Of a stretch of 64,000 bases of DNA, positions 1 through 7,969 are shown one piece after another (position 1 is the first letter of the stretch; every line of letters begins with the position of its first letter). The notes beneath the pieces are model-generated. The model was not told the DNA's origin. It was given only the letters and a program-made list of their open reading frames with translations, and searched no databases. Origin of the DNA: Nocardia sp. XZ_19_385. GTDB lineage: Bacteria; Actinomycetota; Actinomycetes; Mycobacteriales; Mycobacteriaceae. The stretch covers positions 744,001 through 808,000 of the forward strand of contig NZ_JACVEE010000001.1 of NCBI RefSeq assembly GCF_015355755.1. Reading direction: 5' to 3'. The position numbers and the translations under genes are program-made.

Positions 1-1058
1 AGCGGACGGGGACCGAGTTCGGCATCTTGGCGGGCGCGGCGGCTTGCCCGGTCTCCGGACCGGCGCTTCTCCCAGCGCAGCAGCGGGTATCCGGCCGTGC
101 GGCGCTGCCCGGACAGCAACTGTGCCCAGGGGCCGATCCAGCCGGGCGCCAGTTCCAGAATCGGAATCGGCAGCAGTGCGCTGTCGTCGGGCACCGAGAG
201 ACGCAGCGGGGAGGGGCATTCGGCAATCACCGGAGTGATTCGTTCCCGCCCCCATACCAGGCCTGTCCGGCTCCACAGATTGTTAGGCAATGGTTGCGCC
301 ACCGCGACCGGTGAGAGCTGAGCCAGCTCGGATAACGCCGCGGCCGTGGTGCCCCACGACCACGCATCACCCAGACAGGAACTGAAGAGCACGATCACCC
401 GGCGCCCGGAAGGATCGCGCAATGCGCTGAGTGGCCGGTCGGCGGGGGCGCGGGCGTTGGCGGAGATACGCAGGGCCCCATCGCCGGATTCGTCCAGATA
501 CCAGGTGTCCACGCGGCGGAATCCGGCCGATTCGACAATATTGCGGACCCCGGCCGCCAAACCGCTCCAGGCCGCCATCGAGGGATGCCGATCGAAGACC
601 AGCGCGACGTCACGCTGCCGGAGGAGCGCGGGCCTGGTGAGTGGCCAGCTGACTCCGGTGTGTGCGACGCGGTCCACCGTCGCCTCCTCGTCGAACACCC
701 GCTGTCGCGGCTCCGGGAGACGCCGAGCCAACGGTCGCAGCTCTCCGCGCAACGTCGCAGCGGACGATAAGGGTGCCGGGGCGGAAAGCAGGACCTCCCC
801 CGGGCGGGTGCGGATGTCGCGATGACCGGACAGCGCCGCTGCCACCGGGTCCCTGGGCGTCAGCCCTATCCCGGATTGGATCCCACTATACGGGAGTTCG
901 ACCTGTTCCGACGGTGTAGTTGTTTCCGTCGAATCCGGCTGCGGGACAATGGGAACCGGTTGGTCGGCGATATGTTTGGCCAGCCACAATGCCTCGGCGA
1001 GTAGTTCACCGTCAGCATCCAAGCCGTGCACGGCGTCGATGAATTCGCCAAGCCCCAT
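1..1058 (-). CDS. SAV_2336-type vWA-like protein of a ternary conflict system (3' end outside window)
   Basis: An open frame of about 352 codons starts at an ATG 6 bases after the MoxR stop and runs off the left edge without a stop. I translated it directly. Residues about 185-290 resemble the SAV_2336 N-terminal family: a strand ending in LVFDRHPSMAAW occupies the place of a vWA MIDAS loop, and further on come VIVLFSSCLGDAWSWG and VAVAQPLPNNLWSRTGLVWG. The metal-binding DxSxS motif is degenerate (D-R-H-P-S). In such systems a vWA-type protein is the third partner of a MoxR ATPase and a VMAP protein, usually with a variable C-terminal half. That half lies outside the window, so the effector portion is unknown. 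Family assignment is by pattern recognition; tight spacing supports one operon with the three genes upstream. Confidence 0.75.
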   Translation of the reverse strand, partial: MGLGEFIDAVHGLDADGELLAEALWLAKHIADQPVPIVPQPDSTETTTPSEQVELPYSGIQSGIGLTPRDPVAAALSGHRDIRTRPGEVLLSAPAPLSSAATLRGELRPLARRLPEPRQRVFDEEATVDRVAHTGVSWPLTRPALLRQRDVALVFDRHPSMAAWSGLAAGVRNIVESAGFRRVDTWYLDESGDGALRISANARAPADRPLSALRDPSGRRVIVLFSSCLGDAWSWGTTAAALSELAQLSPVAVAQPLPNNLWSRTGLVWGRERITPVIAECPSPLRLSVPDDSALLPIPILELAPGWIGPWAQLLSGQRRTAGYPLLRWEKRRSGDRASRRARQDAELGPRP

Positions 1059-1064
1059 CCCGTC

Positions 1065-2096
1065 TCACCCACCGGAGTCGGTGGGCTGCATGAGGCGTTC
1101 GGCCAGCAACTGCCGATCCGCTGGGGTAGCGCTGCCGGTCCGGCTCGCCTGGGTGAGCACATGCAGTGCGATCAGTAACCGGTCGGTGGGCAACGCGCCC
1201 AATTCGCCGCGCCGGCGCAGGAAGGTGTCGATCACGTCGCCGTACTCCTCGACCACGTCCTCGCCCAGATGGGCCGCCACCACCCGTTCCAGTTGGGACC
1301 GTTCCGGTTTCTCCAGGCGCAGCATCAAACATCGGCGCAGGAATGCCGGCGGGAACTCGCGTTCGCCGTTGCTGGTCATGATCACGACCGGAAAACTGTT
1401 GCAGAGCACGGTGCCTTCCCGCACCTCGACCCGTTCCCGGCCTTCGTGGGTGAACACCGTGACCTCCGGGCGATGGCCGCGAATCCGGCGCAACTCGTCG
1501 ATCTGATATTCGCCGTTCTCGAAAACATGCAACAGATCGTTCGGCAGATCGATGTCGGCCTTGTCGATTTCGTCGATCAGCAACACTCTGGGCTTGCCGT
1601 ACGGCAACAGCGCGGTACCCAGCGGGCCCAGCGTCAGATAGTCGGCCAGGTCCGGCGCCCCGTTCGAGGCGGCCACCCCCGGCATGTGCGCTTCCTCGAA
1701 GCGGCGCAACGCGTCGTAGAGATAGAGACCGTCGCGTACGGTGCTGCGGCTGGTGATCGGCCAGTGCAGCACAGGTCCCAGGGCGAGTTCCCGGGCGATG
1801 GCGTAGGCCAGTGCCGACTTGCCGAGCCCCGGCGCGCCCGTCACGAGCAACGGGCGCCGGCACAGCAGCGCCGCGTTGATCACATCGAGGTCGCTGGAAC
1901 GCAATTGGTGTGCGCCGATCCCGTCGACGCCGAGTTTGCGGCGGATCTGATCCGAGTCCTCCGGTCCGGCCTCGGGGAAAGGCAGCAGCGGCGCACCGGT
2001 GAAGGTGCGGGCCGTCATCGGGTCCGGGACCGCCGCCCAGCCGTCCGGGCGGGGTTCGCCCGTTCCTCGAAACACATGCCAGTTCGACACCGTCAT
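1065..2096 (-). CDS. MoxR-type AAA+ ATPase of vWA-MoxR-VMAP system
   Basis: This is a 343-residue AAA+ ATPase. Walker A GAPGLGKS is at residues 87-94 and Walker B VLLIDEIDKA at 171-180. A sensor-1-like MTSNGEREFPPAFLRRC follows, then a short helical lid. The single compact AAA module without other domains fits the MoxR group, ATPases that work with vWA partners as chaperone-like remodellers. The start ATG overlaps the stop of the preceding VMAP gene in an ATGA, implying translational coupling, and the vWA-like gene follows 6 bases downstream. Inferred role: nucleotide-dependent switch or remodelling step coupling the VMAP peptidase protein to the vWA partner. The family is certain; the system assignment rests on neighbours. 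Confidence 0.88.
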   Translation of the reverse strand: MTVSNWHVFRGTGEPRPDGWAAVPDPMTARTFTGAPLLPFPEAGPEDSDQIRRKLGVDGIGAHQLRSSDLDVINAALLCRRPLLVTGAPGLGKSALAYAIARELALGPVLHWPITSRSTVRDGLYLYDALRRFEEAHMPGVAASNGAPDLADYLTLGPLGTALLPYGKPRVLLIDEIDKADIDLPNDLLHVFENGEYQIDELRRIRGHRPEVTVFTHEGRERVEVREGTVLCNSFPVVIMTSNGEREFPPAFLRRCLMLRLEKPERSQLERVVAAHLGEDVVEEYGDVIDTFLRRRGELGALPTDRLLIALHVLTQASRTGSATPADRQLLAERLMQPTDSGG

Positions 2097-4009
2097 ACCG
2101 CATCCCTCCGAGTCGGCTCCGGCCCCGACAACGGGTACGACCGCACGCTTTCCCCAGGCTTATCGAAGATGCAGATGATTCTCCTCCACAAGCGGTCGCG
2201 CGCGTCGGAGATCGCGCTGCTCCGTTGTTCTCGCCAAATCAGGGGGTGCCACTCCTCCGGGGGCACACCGTGCATCCGTTCCAGCAGCGCCTCCCTGAAT
2301 TCGGTTCCCGGGCAATCGATTCCCGTCGGGTGCGCCGCACATCGGTCGATCCGCCACAGCGTCACCGGCAGGGCGTTGGATTGCGCCGCGGTCAGCACCT
2401 CGGCGCTGGGCGGCTCGACCACCGCGATCCCGTCCAGGGCGGCCGGTTCCGGATCGGCGAACAGGTCCTGCAATCCCGGCAGGTCCATCGAACGCGGATC
2501 CGCGCATTCCAACCACAGCAACCCCTGTTCGGCGCGCGCACGCAACCGGCGAAAGCGCTGTTCGAGTTCGGCGGACTGCTCGGCGTCCTTCTCCCAGGTA
2601 TTGCTGCGCCGCAAGCGCATCACAAACCGGCTGAACGGGCGGCCGTCGCGCGGCCGCCGCCACTGGTGCAGCGGCTCCTCCGACAGATAGTTGTCGGGCA
2701 AGGCGATCACGAGCTCGACCGCACCGCTGGTGGCACGCAGCAGGGTGTCCAGTTCCGCTTTCAACGCGGCTTTGGCCTGACCGTAATCCGGGCACGGCTC
2801 GGACACCTGATACGGATCGATGTCATGGTCGCCGTACTTGCGGAACAGCTCGAACCGAAATGGCGGCGGCTCGGCGCCCACCCACGGAACCTCCTCGGCC
2901 CGGATGACGCCGAATACCGTGGTGGTAGCGGGCTGAACCGCGCCCGCACACGGAAATTGATGCCGGAATCCGGCGCGCTGGCGCGGTGGCAACATTTGTT
3001 CCGCCAGCGTGCAGAGTTCTTCGGCTATCCCCGAATCCGGTTGCGGCGCAATATTTTGTGCGGTGAGCACACAAAATCGGGCCAGGTCGTAGGCCGGATT
3101 CGTGGACTGCGTGCCGAGATATTCCGCGAGATCCCGCAGCACCACGAACCGATCCGCCGGGGGCGGCAGGAAATCTCGGAACAGCAGGTCCACCAACCCG
3201 GGTGGCACATCCTGGGCCTGGCCCCGCGGGAGCCGGGCCAGCACACCCAGGATGCGCACCAGCCACCGCCGGACCACCGCATCCCGGCCGGTCAGATGAT
3301 CCGACCAGGACGAGTCGCCGCCCGGACGGTGGTAGGCGTCATGCGATACCACCAAGTCCTCGTACAACTCCCGGTCGCAGAGCCGGCGCAAGCCGTCCAG
3401 CAGCAGCACCACGACACCGCCGGTGGCGTCGCGATTCTCGCTGCCCTTCATGAAGCCCGCCACGCCGCCGTGCCGCACCGAATACACCGGCCCGCCCGAC
3501 ATCCCCGGCACTACCGCGCGATGACCGTCGATGGTGAACCAGCCGCCCTCGTGGACGTGCCGCACCCGATACCCGGCGTGCGGTTCGCCGGGCGCCCTGG
3601 CCTCCGGTGCACGGTAGATCTCCAGGAATTCCTCCTGGAAGATCCCGTTCATGGCGCAGGCGATCAATTCATCGCCCAAAGTCATTACCGGCTCGGCAAG
3701 CAGGACACAGGGCGCCGCCACCCGATCAGGCTCCTCGAGCCGCAGCACCGCCAGATCATCGAAACTCCAGTCGCCTCTGCCGCTGCGCGGCCCGCTGAAG
3801 CGTGCGACCACCCGCGCCGACGCCGCATCCAGATCGGCGCCGAATCCGAGAAAGCATCGGGTATCCACCGCATCGGCCACATGCCCTGCGGTGACCACAT
3901 ATTCCGGCGCCACCCGGAACGCCGTACCGATCGCCCGGGTCGCCCGCGCGTCCTCGTACACGATGGCGGTGGCATCGAGCAGGAATCCGTCTATGCCGGA
4001 ATCGGGCAC
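2093..4009 (-). CDS. Trypsin-like serine peptidase fused to a VMAP-type C-terminal domain
   Basis: This 638-residue protein has an N-terminal trypsin fold of about 200 residues with an apparently complete triad: His43 in VVTAGHV, Asp85 in DDLAVLRL and Ser171 in VPGMSGGPVYS. There is no signal peptide, so it should act in the cytoplasm. The rest (about 230-638) resembles VMAP regions: a helical middle domain, then a C-terminal domain ending in a Trp/Cys-rich stretch (PVTLWRIDRCAAHPTGIDCP). VMAP means vWA-MoxR-associated protein; in these systems its N-terminal domain is thought to be the effector or its activator. The GTG start is chosen because GAGGGGCG lies just upstream. The gene sits 13 bases after the Trypco1 gene and overlaps the ATPase gene by 4 bases. 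Confidence 0.85.
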   Translation of the reverse strand: MPDSGIDGFLLDATAIVYEDARATRAIGTAFRVAPEYVVTAGHVADAVDTRCFLGFGADLDAASARVVARFSGPRSGRGDWSFDDLAVLRLEEPDRVAAPCVLLAEPVMTLGDELIACAMNGIFQEEFLEIYRAPEARAPGEPHAGYRVRHVHEGGWFTIDGHRAVVPGMSGGPVYSVRHGGVAGFMKGSENRDATGGVVVLLLDGLRRLCDRELYEDLVVSHDAYHRPGGDSSWSDHLTGRDAVVRRWLVRILGVLARLPRGQAQDVPPGLVDLLFRDFLPPPADRFVVLRDLAEYLGTQSTNPAYDLARFCVLTAQNIAPQPDSGIAEELCTLAEQMLPPRQRAGFRHQFPCAGAVQPATTTVFGVIRAEEVPWVGAEPPPFRFELFRKYGDHDIDPYQVSEPCPDYGQAKAALKAELDTLLRATSGAVELVIALPDNYLSEEPLHQWRRPRDGRPFSRFVMRLRRSNTWEKDAEQSAELEQRFRRLRARAEQGLLWLECADPRSMDLPGLQDLFADPEPAALDGIAVVEPPSAEVLTAAQSNALPVTLWRIDRCAAHPTGIDCPGTEFREALLERMHGVPPEEWHPLIWREQRSSAISDARDRLWRRIICIFDKPGESVRSYPLSGPEPTRRDAV

Positions 4010-4022
4010 CTGGAATCGCCCC

Positions 4023-4373
4023 TCAGTCCTCGGAATCCCATTCCAACTTGACCTTCACGGCCGCTTTGACCCCGCCCTTGGCGAGCACCGCCACCACCGC
4101 ACCGGTGTCGAAGGCCAGCTCCAGACCGAACTCGACGGACACCCGATCGGCTTTCATTCCGACCAGCCCGTCTTTGACCGTGCCGGCGACACTGCGCACC
4201 GTCGCACTGAGATTCTCCAGCCGCAGCCCCTCGCGCAACGACTCATCGCCGTTGCCCCGACGGCGGCGCAACGACACATCGGTGCCCGAAATGTCCTCAT
4301 CGGCATCGATTTGCGCGAGAATTACCGTGCCGTCCGGCATTTCGATTCGTTCGATGGCCACGCCCACCCCCAT
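4023..4373 (-). CDS. Trypco1 (CU044_2847-like) small protein
   Basis: This 116-residue protein is probably cytosolic and starts MGVGVAIERIEMPDGTVILAQ. The N-terminal strand-rich part and the C-terminal VSVEFGLELAFDTGAVVAVLAKG..AAVKVKLEW block match what I recall of the trypsin-co-occurring domain 1 family (CU044_2847 family), found next to trypsin-VMAP genes. It is the first gene of the four-gene minus-strand cassette, 13 bases before the peptidase gene. Its job in such systems is not established; a guard, substrate or regulator of the peptidase is plausible, and that is inference. No catalytic motif is visible. Confidence 0.75.
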   Translation of the reverse strand: MGVGVAIERIEMPDGTVILAQIDADEDISGTDVSLRRRRGNGDESLREGLRLENLSATVRSVAGTVKDGLVGMKADRVSVEFGLELAFDTGAVVAVLAKGGVKAAVKVKLEWDSED

Positions 4374-4414
4374 GGAATCCGATTCTCTCGCCCACCGAGA
4401 CGCCCCGCCGGGTT

Positions 4415-4546
4415 CTAGGTGCCCAGCCTACCCAGATCTCCGTGTGCAGCACAGACATTCGAAAAGATCATCAGTCCAGCAACGCGATCGCGGTGGGCGT
4501 CGGCGACCGTCTCGGCCAGCTCCTCGAATTCGACGATGTTGCCGAC
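4415..4546 (-). other. In-frame open extension after an NTF2-like stop codon, possible gene remnant
   Basis: Directly after the TGA that ends the NTF2-like gene, the same frame stays open for 43 codons to a TAG. The first 19 or so codons almost all end in G or C. The predicted peptide begins VGNIVEFEELAETVADAHRD and looks protein-like, but it has no start codon or ribosome-binding site of its own. It could be the decayed 3' end of an older gene, or a readthrough extension. I do not recognise the sequence. Confidence 0.3.
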
Positions 4547-5005
4547 TCATAAACGAATGTTCAGGGTGGCTGAACCTGCGCGCAGCAGAGTTCGTGGGCT
4601 CAGCACGATGGGCAGGATGAGGGGGGTCGGGTCGAAGTGGGCGACCCTTCGGCGCACCTTGTCCCCGTCGAGGGTGATGCGGTCGACGGCGATCCATTCC
4701 ACAGTCCGACGACCGATCGTGGCGCGCAACCTCACCTCGATGAACAGGACGTCATCGCGATAGGCCCAGCTGAGCACCTCACCGCGCAGGTCCGGAACGA
4801 TCGCGAAGGTGCGAGACAGCCAGCGGGCGACCTGCACGTGGCCGACGACTTTGCGACTGAGCGGCTGAACGAGCTCCACGTCGGCGTGAACCAGGGTGAG
4901 GAGCCGTTCGGGAGTCGGGTCTGCCCAGGCGTCGGTGAAGTGTTTGACGAATGTCTGTACAGGCAAGGCGATTTCGTTCGGCATGATCCGTATCGTTGCC
5001 GACAT
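4547..5005 (-). CDS. NTF2-like (SnoaL/nuclear transport factor 2) family protein
   Basis: The protein has up to 152 residues with the NTF2/SnoaL alpha+beta cone pattern: an N-terminal helix VQTFVKHFTDAWADPTPERL, then VHADVELVQPL and strands ending in the WIAVDRITLDGDKVRRRVAHFD core typical of small polyketide-cyclase-like or detoxification proteins. No enzyme activity can be assigned from sequence. The start is unresolved: ATG at 5005 or the next ATG at 4984. With the longer start its 5' end overlaps the divergent AraC-type gene by 23 bases, so the two genes share a promoter region and may be co-regulated. Confidence 0.75.
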   Translation of the reverse strand: MSATIRIMPNEIALPVQTFVKHFTDAWADPTPERLLTLVHADVELVQPLSRKVVGHVQVARWLSRTFAIVPDLRGEVLSWAYRDDVLFIEVRLRATIGRRTVEWIAVDRITLDGDKVRRRVAHFDPTPLILPIVLSPRTLLRAGSATLNIRL

Positions 5006-5777
5006 GGCCTCGCCGGTGCTGTCAGAAACGTGCCATCCGACTCAGCCGTTGGTCGTGTGGTTGCGGCTAGGGCATGTGGTGAGCCTGGGCCCGTCGATGG
5101 AGCTGGACGCCCATTCCAGCGCGCTGGCCTGTCTCGGGGTCGGGGTGGACGGGCCGTTCACCGTTCGGCCGGACGAGCATCCGGATATCACCACACGCAG
5201 CTTCCTGTTTCGGGCACGCAAGCGGCACAAGGTAGTCCAGAGCGCCGGCCGCCTGCTGTTCTGCTACTTCGACCCGACCGCCACGGCGATGGCGCGCAGT
5301 CTCGGGGGCATGCGTCGCACCGTCCACGGTTGCGCGGTCGATCACCACCGGGAAGCGGAGCTCATCGCGCTGTGCGACCGCCCCGACCTCGACGTCGACC
5401 GCGTGCTGGAGCTGGCGAGCGTTCCCGCGGCCACGACCCGCGACCGACGGATAGCCAAGGCGGCGAGCATTATTCGCGCCGACCCTGCCGCTCCGCATCG
5501 AGCGGCGAAGCTCGCCGCCGAGGTGGGTTTGTCGCAGTCCTACTTTCTGCGCCTGTTCGCCGAGCAGACCGGAACCAGTTTCCGGCGCTACATCCAATGG
5601 GCGCGCATGCTGCGAGCCGCCCAGGGACACATATCCGGGTACGACGGCACCAGATGCGCCGCCGATGCCGGATTCGCCACACCCTCACACTTCACCGACA
5701 CTTTCCATCGAATGTTCGGATTCACCCCCTCCACCCTGGCGAGCAGGGGCGCACAACTGCATATCGAGCAGGAGTGA
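4983..5777 (+). CDS. AraC-family transcriptional regulator
   Basis: This 264-residue regulator has a classic AraC double helix-turn-helix in its last 100 residues: AAKLAAEVGLSQSYFLRLFAEQTGTSF, then CAADAGFATPSHFTDTFHRMFGFTPS. The N-terminal part (about 1-160) is an effector or dimerisation domain without a clear cupin signature. It is divergent from, and overlaps the 5' end of, the NTF2-like gene, so that gene is the likeliest target. Start options are ATG 4983 (used here) and ATG 5004; neither has a convincing ribosome-binding site, and a leaderless transcript is possible. Confidence 0.85.
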   Translation: MIRIVADMASPVLSETCHPTQPLVVWLRLGHVVSLGPSMELDAHSSALACLGVGVDGPFTVRPDEHPDITTRSFLFRARKRHKVVQSAGRLLFCYFDPTATAMARSLGGMRRTVHGCAVDHHREAELIALCDRPDLDVDRVLELASVPAATTRDRRIAKAASIIRADPAAPHRAAKLAAEVGLSQSYFLRLFAEQTGTSFRRYIQWARMLRAAQGHISGYDGTRCAADAGFATPSHFTDTFHRMFGFTPSTLASRGAQLHIEQE

Positions 5778-5957
5778 CGCCTCCGCCGCGGATGTGGTCG
5801 GCTGGATTTCGCATGTCCGCGCGGTAATGGTCGTCCGATCGGTTGACCCGGGCATCGGCCGGACGGTTCGCAGAACCAGCCGGTGCGCCGATTCGCGGTG
5901 GGCCACCGATCCGCAGCATGGGAACCGTAAGTCCTTTCGACGAACGGAGCAGCGGAT

Positions 5958-6701
5958 ATGAACATCTCGAGGCGGCGGGCGCGGCCCTTCCACTACGGCG
6001 TCGCGCTGCTGACCGGCGCATTGCTGGTAGCCGGCTGTACAGCCGGAACCGATTCGACGGCGGCACCGGTCACGACGCCCGACAGCACCAGGGCCGTCGG
6101 CGTGCCCGTGGGAGAGGTGAACGGTGCGTTGCTGTCCGCCGCGGCAGCCGGAGATGCCGACGCTGTGGGCGCCGCGCTGACGCAGGGAGCCCAGGTCGAC
6201 ACCCGGGACAGTGCGGGTCGCACCCCGCTGATGAACGCGGTGTTGGACGACAACCTCGCTGTGGCTCGCGTCCTGCTGGAATTCGGCGCCGACCCCGACG
6301 CGCAGGACAACCGCGGCGAAAGTCCCTGGGTGAATACCGGGGTCACCGGCAGCGTCGCCATGATGGAAGCGCTGTTGCCCGCGCAGCCGGATCTGTCGTT
6401 GCGTAATCGCTTCGGGGGCAACGCCCTCATTCCCGCAGCGGAGAAGGGGCACTTCGATTACGTCCGGGAAGTGCTGCGGCAGACCGACATCGACATCGAT
6501 CACGTCAACGACCTCGGCTGGACTGCACTGCTCGAGGCCGTCTACTACGGCGACGGCAGCACCGTCTATCGCGATATCGTCCGCACGCTGGTGGACAACG
6601 GCGCCGATGTCTCCATCCGCGACGCCGACGGCCACACCGCCTATGACCATGCCGTCCGGCGCGGCTTTTCCGAGATAGCCGATGTGCTACAGCCGGGCTG
6701 A
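5958..6701 (+). CDS. Ankyrin-repeat lipoprotein
   Basis: This 247-residue exported protein has an N-terminal RRRARP positive patch, a hydrophobic core and lipobox LVAGC (Cys about residue 28), so it is predicted to be lipid-anchored outside the membrane. A short low-complexity linker follows, then about five ankyrin repeats: NGALLSAAAAGDADAVGAAL, TPLMNAVLDDNLAVARVLLEFGADPDAQD, NALIPAAEKGHFDYVREVL, WTALLEAVYYG and TAYDHAVRRGFSEIADVL. Ankyrin repeats bind other proteins; the partner is unknown. The ATG has GGAG upstream. The gene is monocistronic between the AraC regulator and a small secreted protein. Confidence 0.9.
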   Translation: MNISRRRARPFHYGVALLTGALLVAGCTAGTDSTAAPVTTPDSTRAVGVPVGEVNGALLSAAAAGDADAVGAALTQGAQVDTRDSAGRTPLMNAVLDDNLAVARVLLEFGADPDAQDNRGESPWVNTGVTGSVAMMEALLPAQPDLSLRNRFGGNALIPAAEKGHFDYVREVLRQTDIDIDHVNDLGWTALLEAVYYGDGSTVYRDIVRTLVDNGADVSIRDADGHTAYDHAVRRGFSEIADVLQPG

Positions 6702-6863
6702 GCGGGTCCGGCCCCAGCAGTACGCGCTATCTCAGACCGAAGGCCGGACTGGTACGAGTTCGATTGCAACGCAATGCTTTCGGTAACGGAGGACGCCGGA
6801 CACTCGATGCTCTCACCGAGGTCATGTCCATGACCGGATCCACTACGAGAAGATCGGTTTCCA

Positions 6864-7085
6864 ATGATTCGAGTCAATCGCTCCCTCGTCGCCGGTGCAC
6901 TGCTGGGCGGTGCGGTACTGATGTCCGTCGCTCCCGCACAGGCGCACGCCCCCGTCGAACCTCAGGCGACCGAGACGCAAGCGATCGGCAACAGCGGGAT
7001 CGCCAGCGGCTCGGCCGACCTGAACAACTTCTTCTGCGGCACGATCTGGCGGCCGGTCTGCTTCCCCAACGGGCTGCCATCCTGA
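6864..7085 (+). CDS. Small secreted hypothetical protein
   Basis: This 73-residue protein has a clear Sec signal peptide: MIRVNR, hydrophobic LVAGALLGGAVLMSVAP, then AQA-HA as a likely signal peptidase I site. The mature part is about 45 residues and ends in NNFFCGTIWRPVCFPNGLPS, whose two cysteines could form a disulfide. I do not recognise a family. GAGAAG lies upstream of the ATG. Confidence 0.7.
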   Translation: MIRVNRSLVAGALLGGAVLMSVAPAQAHAPVEPQATETQAIGNSGIASGSADLNNFFCGTIWRPVCFPNGLPS

Positions 7086-7185
7086 CCTCGTCGAACGCCG
7101 CGGAATCACCGGTTCCATGCGGGCATGAGCTCCCGACATGGGGCGCGTTGGCACAGATCAACTGACTGAAGTACCGTGCCGTCAC

Positions 7186-7950
7186 ATGAGCGAAGACCTC
7201 CTGGGTAAGAGTGCACTGGTCAGCGGCGCGAGCCGGGGTATCGGTAAGGCGGTGGCGGCGGAGTTGCTGCGGCGTGGGGCGAATGTGCTGATCACGGCCC
7301 GTAAGCCGGAGCCGCTGGAGCAGGCGGCCGGAGAGCTGCGGGAGCTCGGCTACAAGGGGCAGGTCAGCGCCCTGGCGGGGAACTCCGGGGATGCGGAGAG
7401 CCGGACCGCGGCGGTGCAGCGGGTGGTGGCCGAATTCGGGTCGCTCGATATTTTGATCAACAACACCGGCATCAATCCCGTCTACGGCTCGCTGATGGAG
7501 GCGGACCTGGATGCCGTGCGCAAGATTTTCGACGTGAATGTCGTTGCGGCGCTGGGTTATGTGCAGGAGGCGTACAAGGCGTGGATGGGTGAGCACGGCG
7601 GGGCGGTGGTGAATGTCGCCAGCGTGGCCGGTATTCGCTCGACCGGTGTGATCGCTGCTTACGGTGCGTCCAAGGCCGCGCTGATCCGGCTCACCGATGA
7701 GCTCGCCTGGCAGCTGGGGCCCAAGATTCGGGTGAACGCGGTCGCGCCGGGCGTCATCAAGACCAAGTTCGCCGATGCGCTGTACTCGGCCGATGAGGAG
7801 AAGGCGGCCAGCATCTACCCGATGAAGCGACTCGGCACCCCGGAGGATGTGGCGCGGCTGATCGCGTTCCTGGTCTCCGAGGAGTCCGCCTGGATTACCG
7901 GCGAGACCATTCGCGTCGACGGCGGACTGCTGTCCACCGGCGGTCTCTGA
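7186..7950 (+). CDS. Short-chain dehydrogenase/reductase (SDR)
   Basis: This is a 254-residue classical SDR. The NAD(P)-binding loop is SGASRGIGKAVA near the N-terminus, followed by NNTGINP, then the catalytic Ser in VNVASVAG and YxxxK as YGASK, with the C-terminal GETIRVDGG typical of FabG-like reductases. It probably reduces or oxidises a carbonyl/alcohol; the substrate is unknown. The ATG at 7186 (MSEDLLGKS) is preferred over the upstream in-frame ATG because the SDR fold starts there. It is 19 bases upstream of the lycopene cyclase-like gene and may be cotranscribed with it. Confidence 0.92.
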   Translation: MSEDLLGKSALVSGASRGIGKAVAAELLRRGANVLITARKPEPLEQAAGELRELGYKGQVSALAGNSGDAESRTAAVQRVVAEFGSLDILINNTGINPVYGSLMEADLDAVRKIFDVNVVAALGYVQEAYKAWMGEHGGAVVNVASVAGIRSTGVIAAYGASKAALIRLTDELAWQLGPKIRVNAVAPGVIKTKFADALYSADEEKAASIYPMKRLGTPEDVARLIAFLVSEESAWITGETIRVDGGLLSTGGL

Positions 7951-7969
7951 GCGAACTAGGCTCGCGCCC

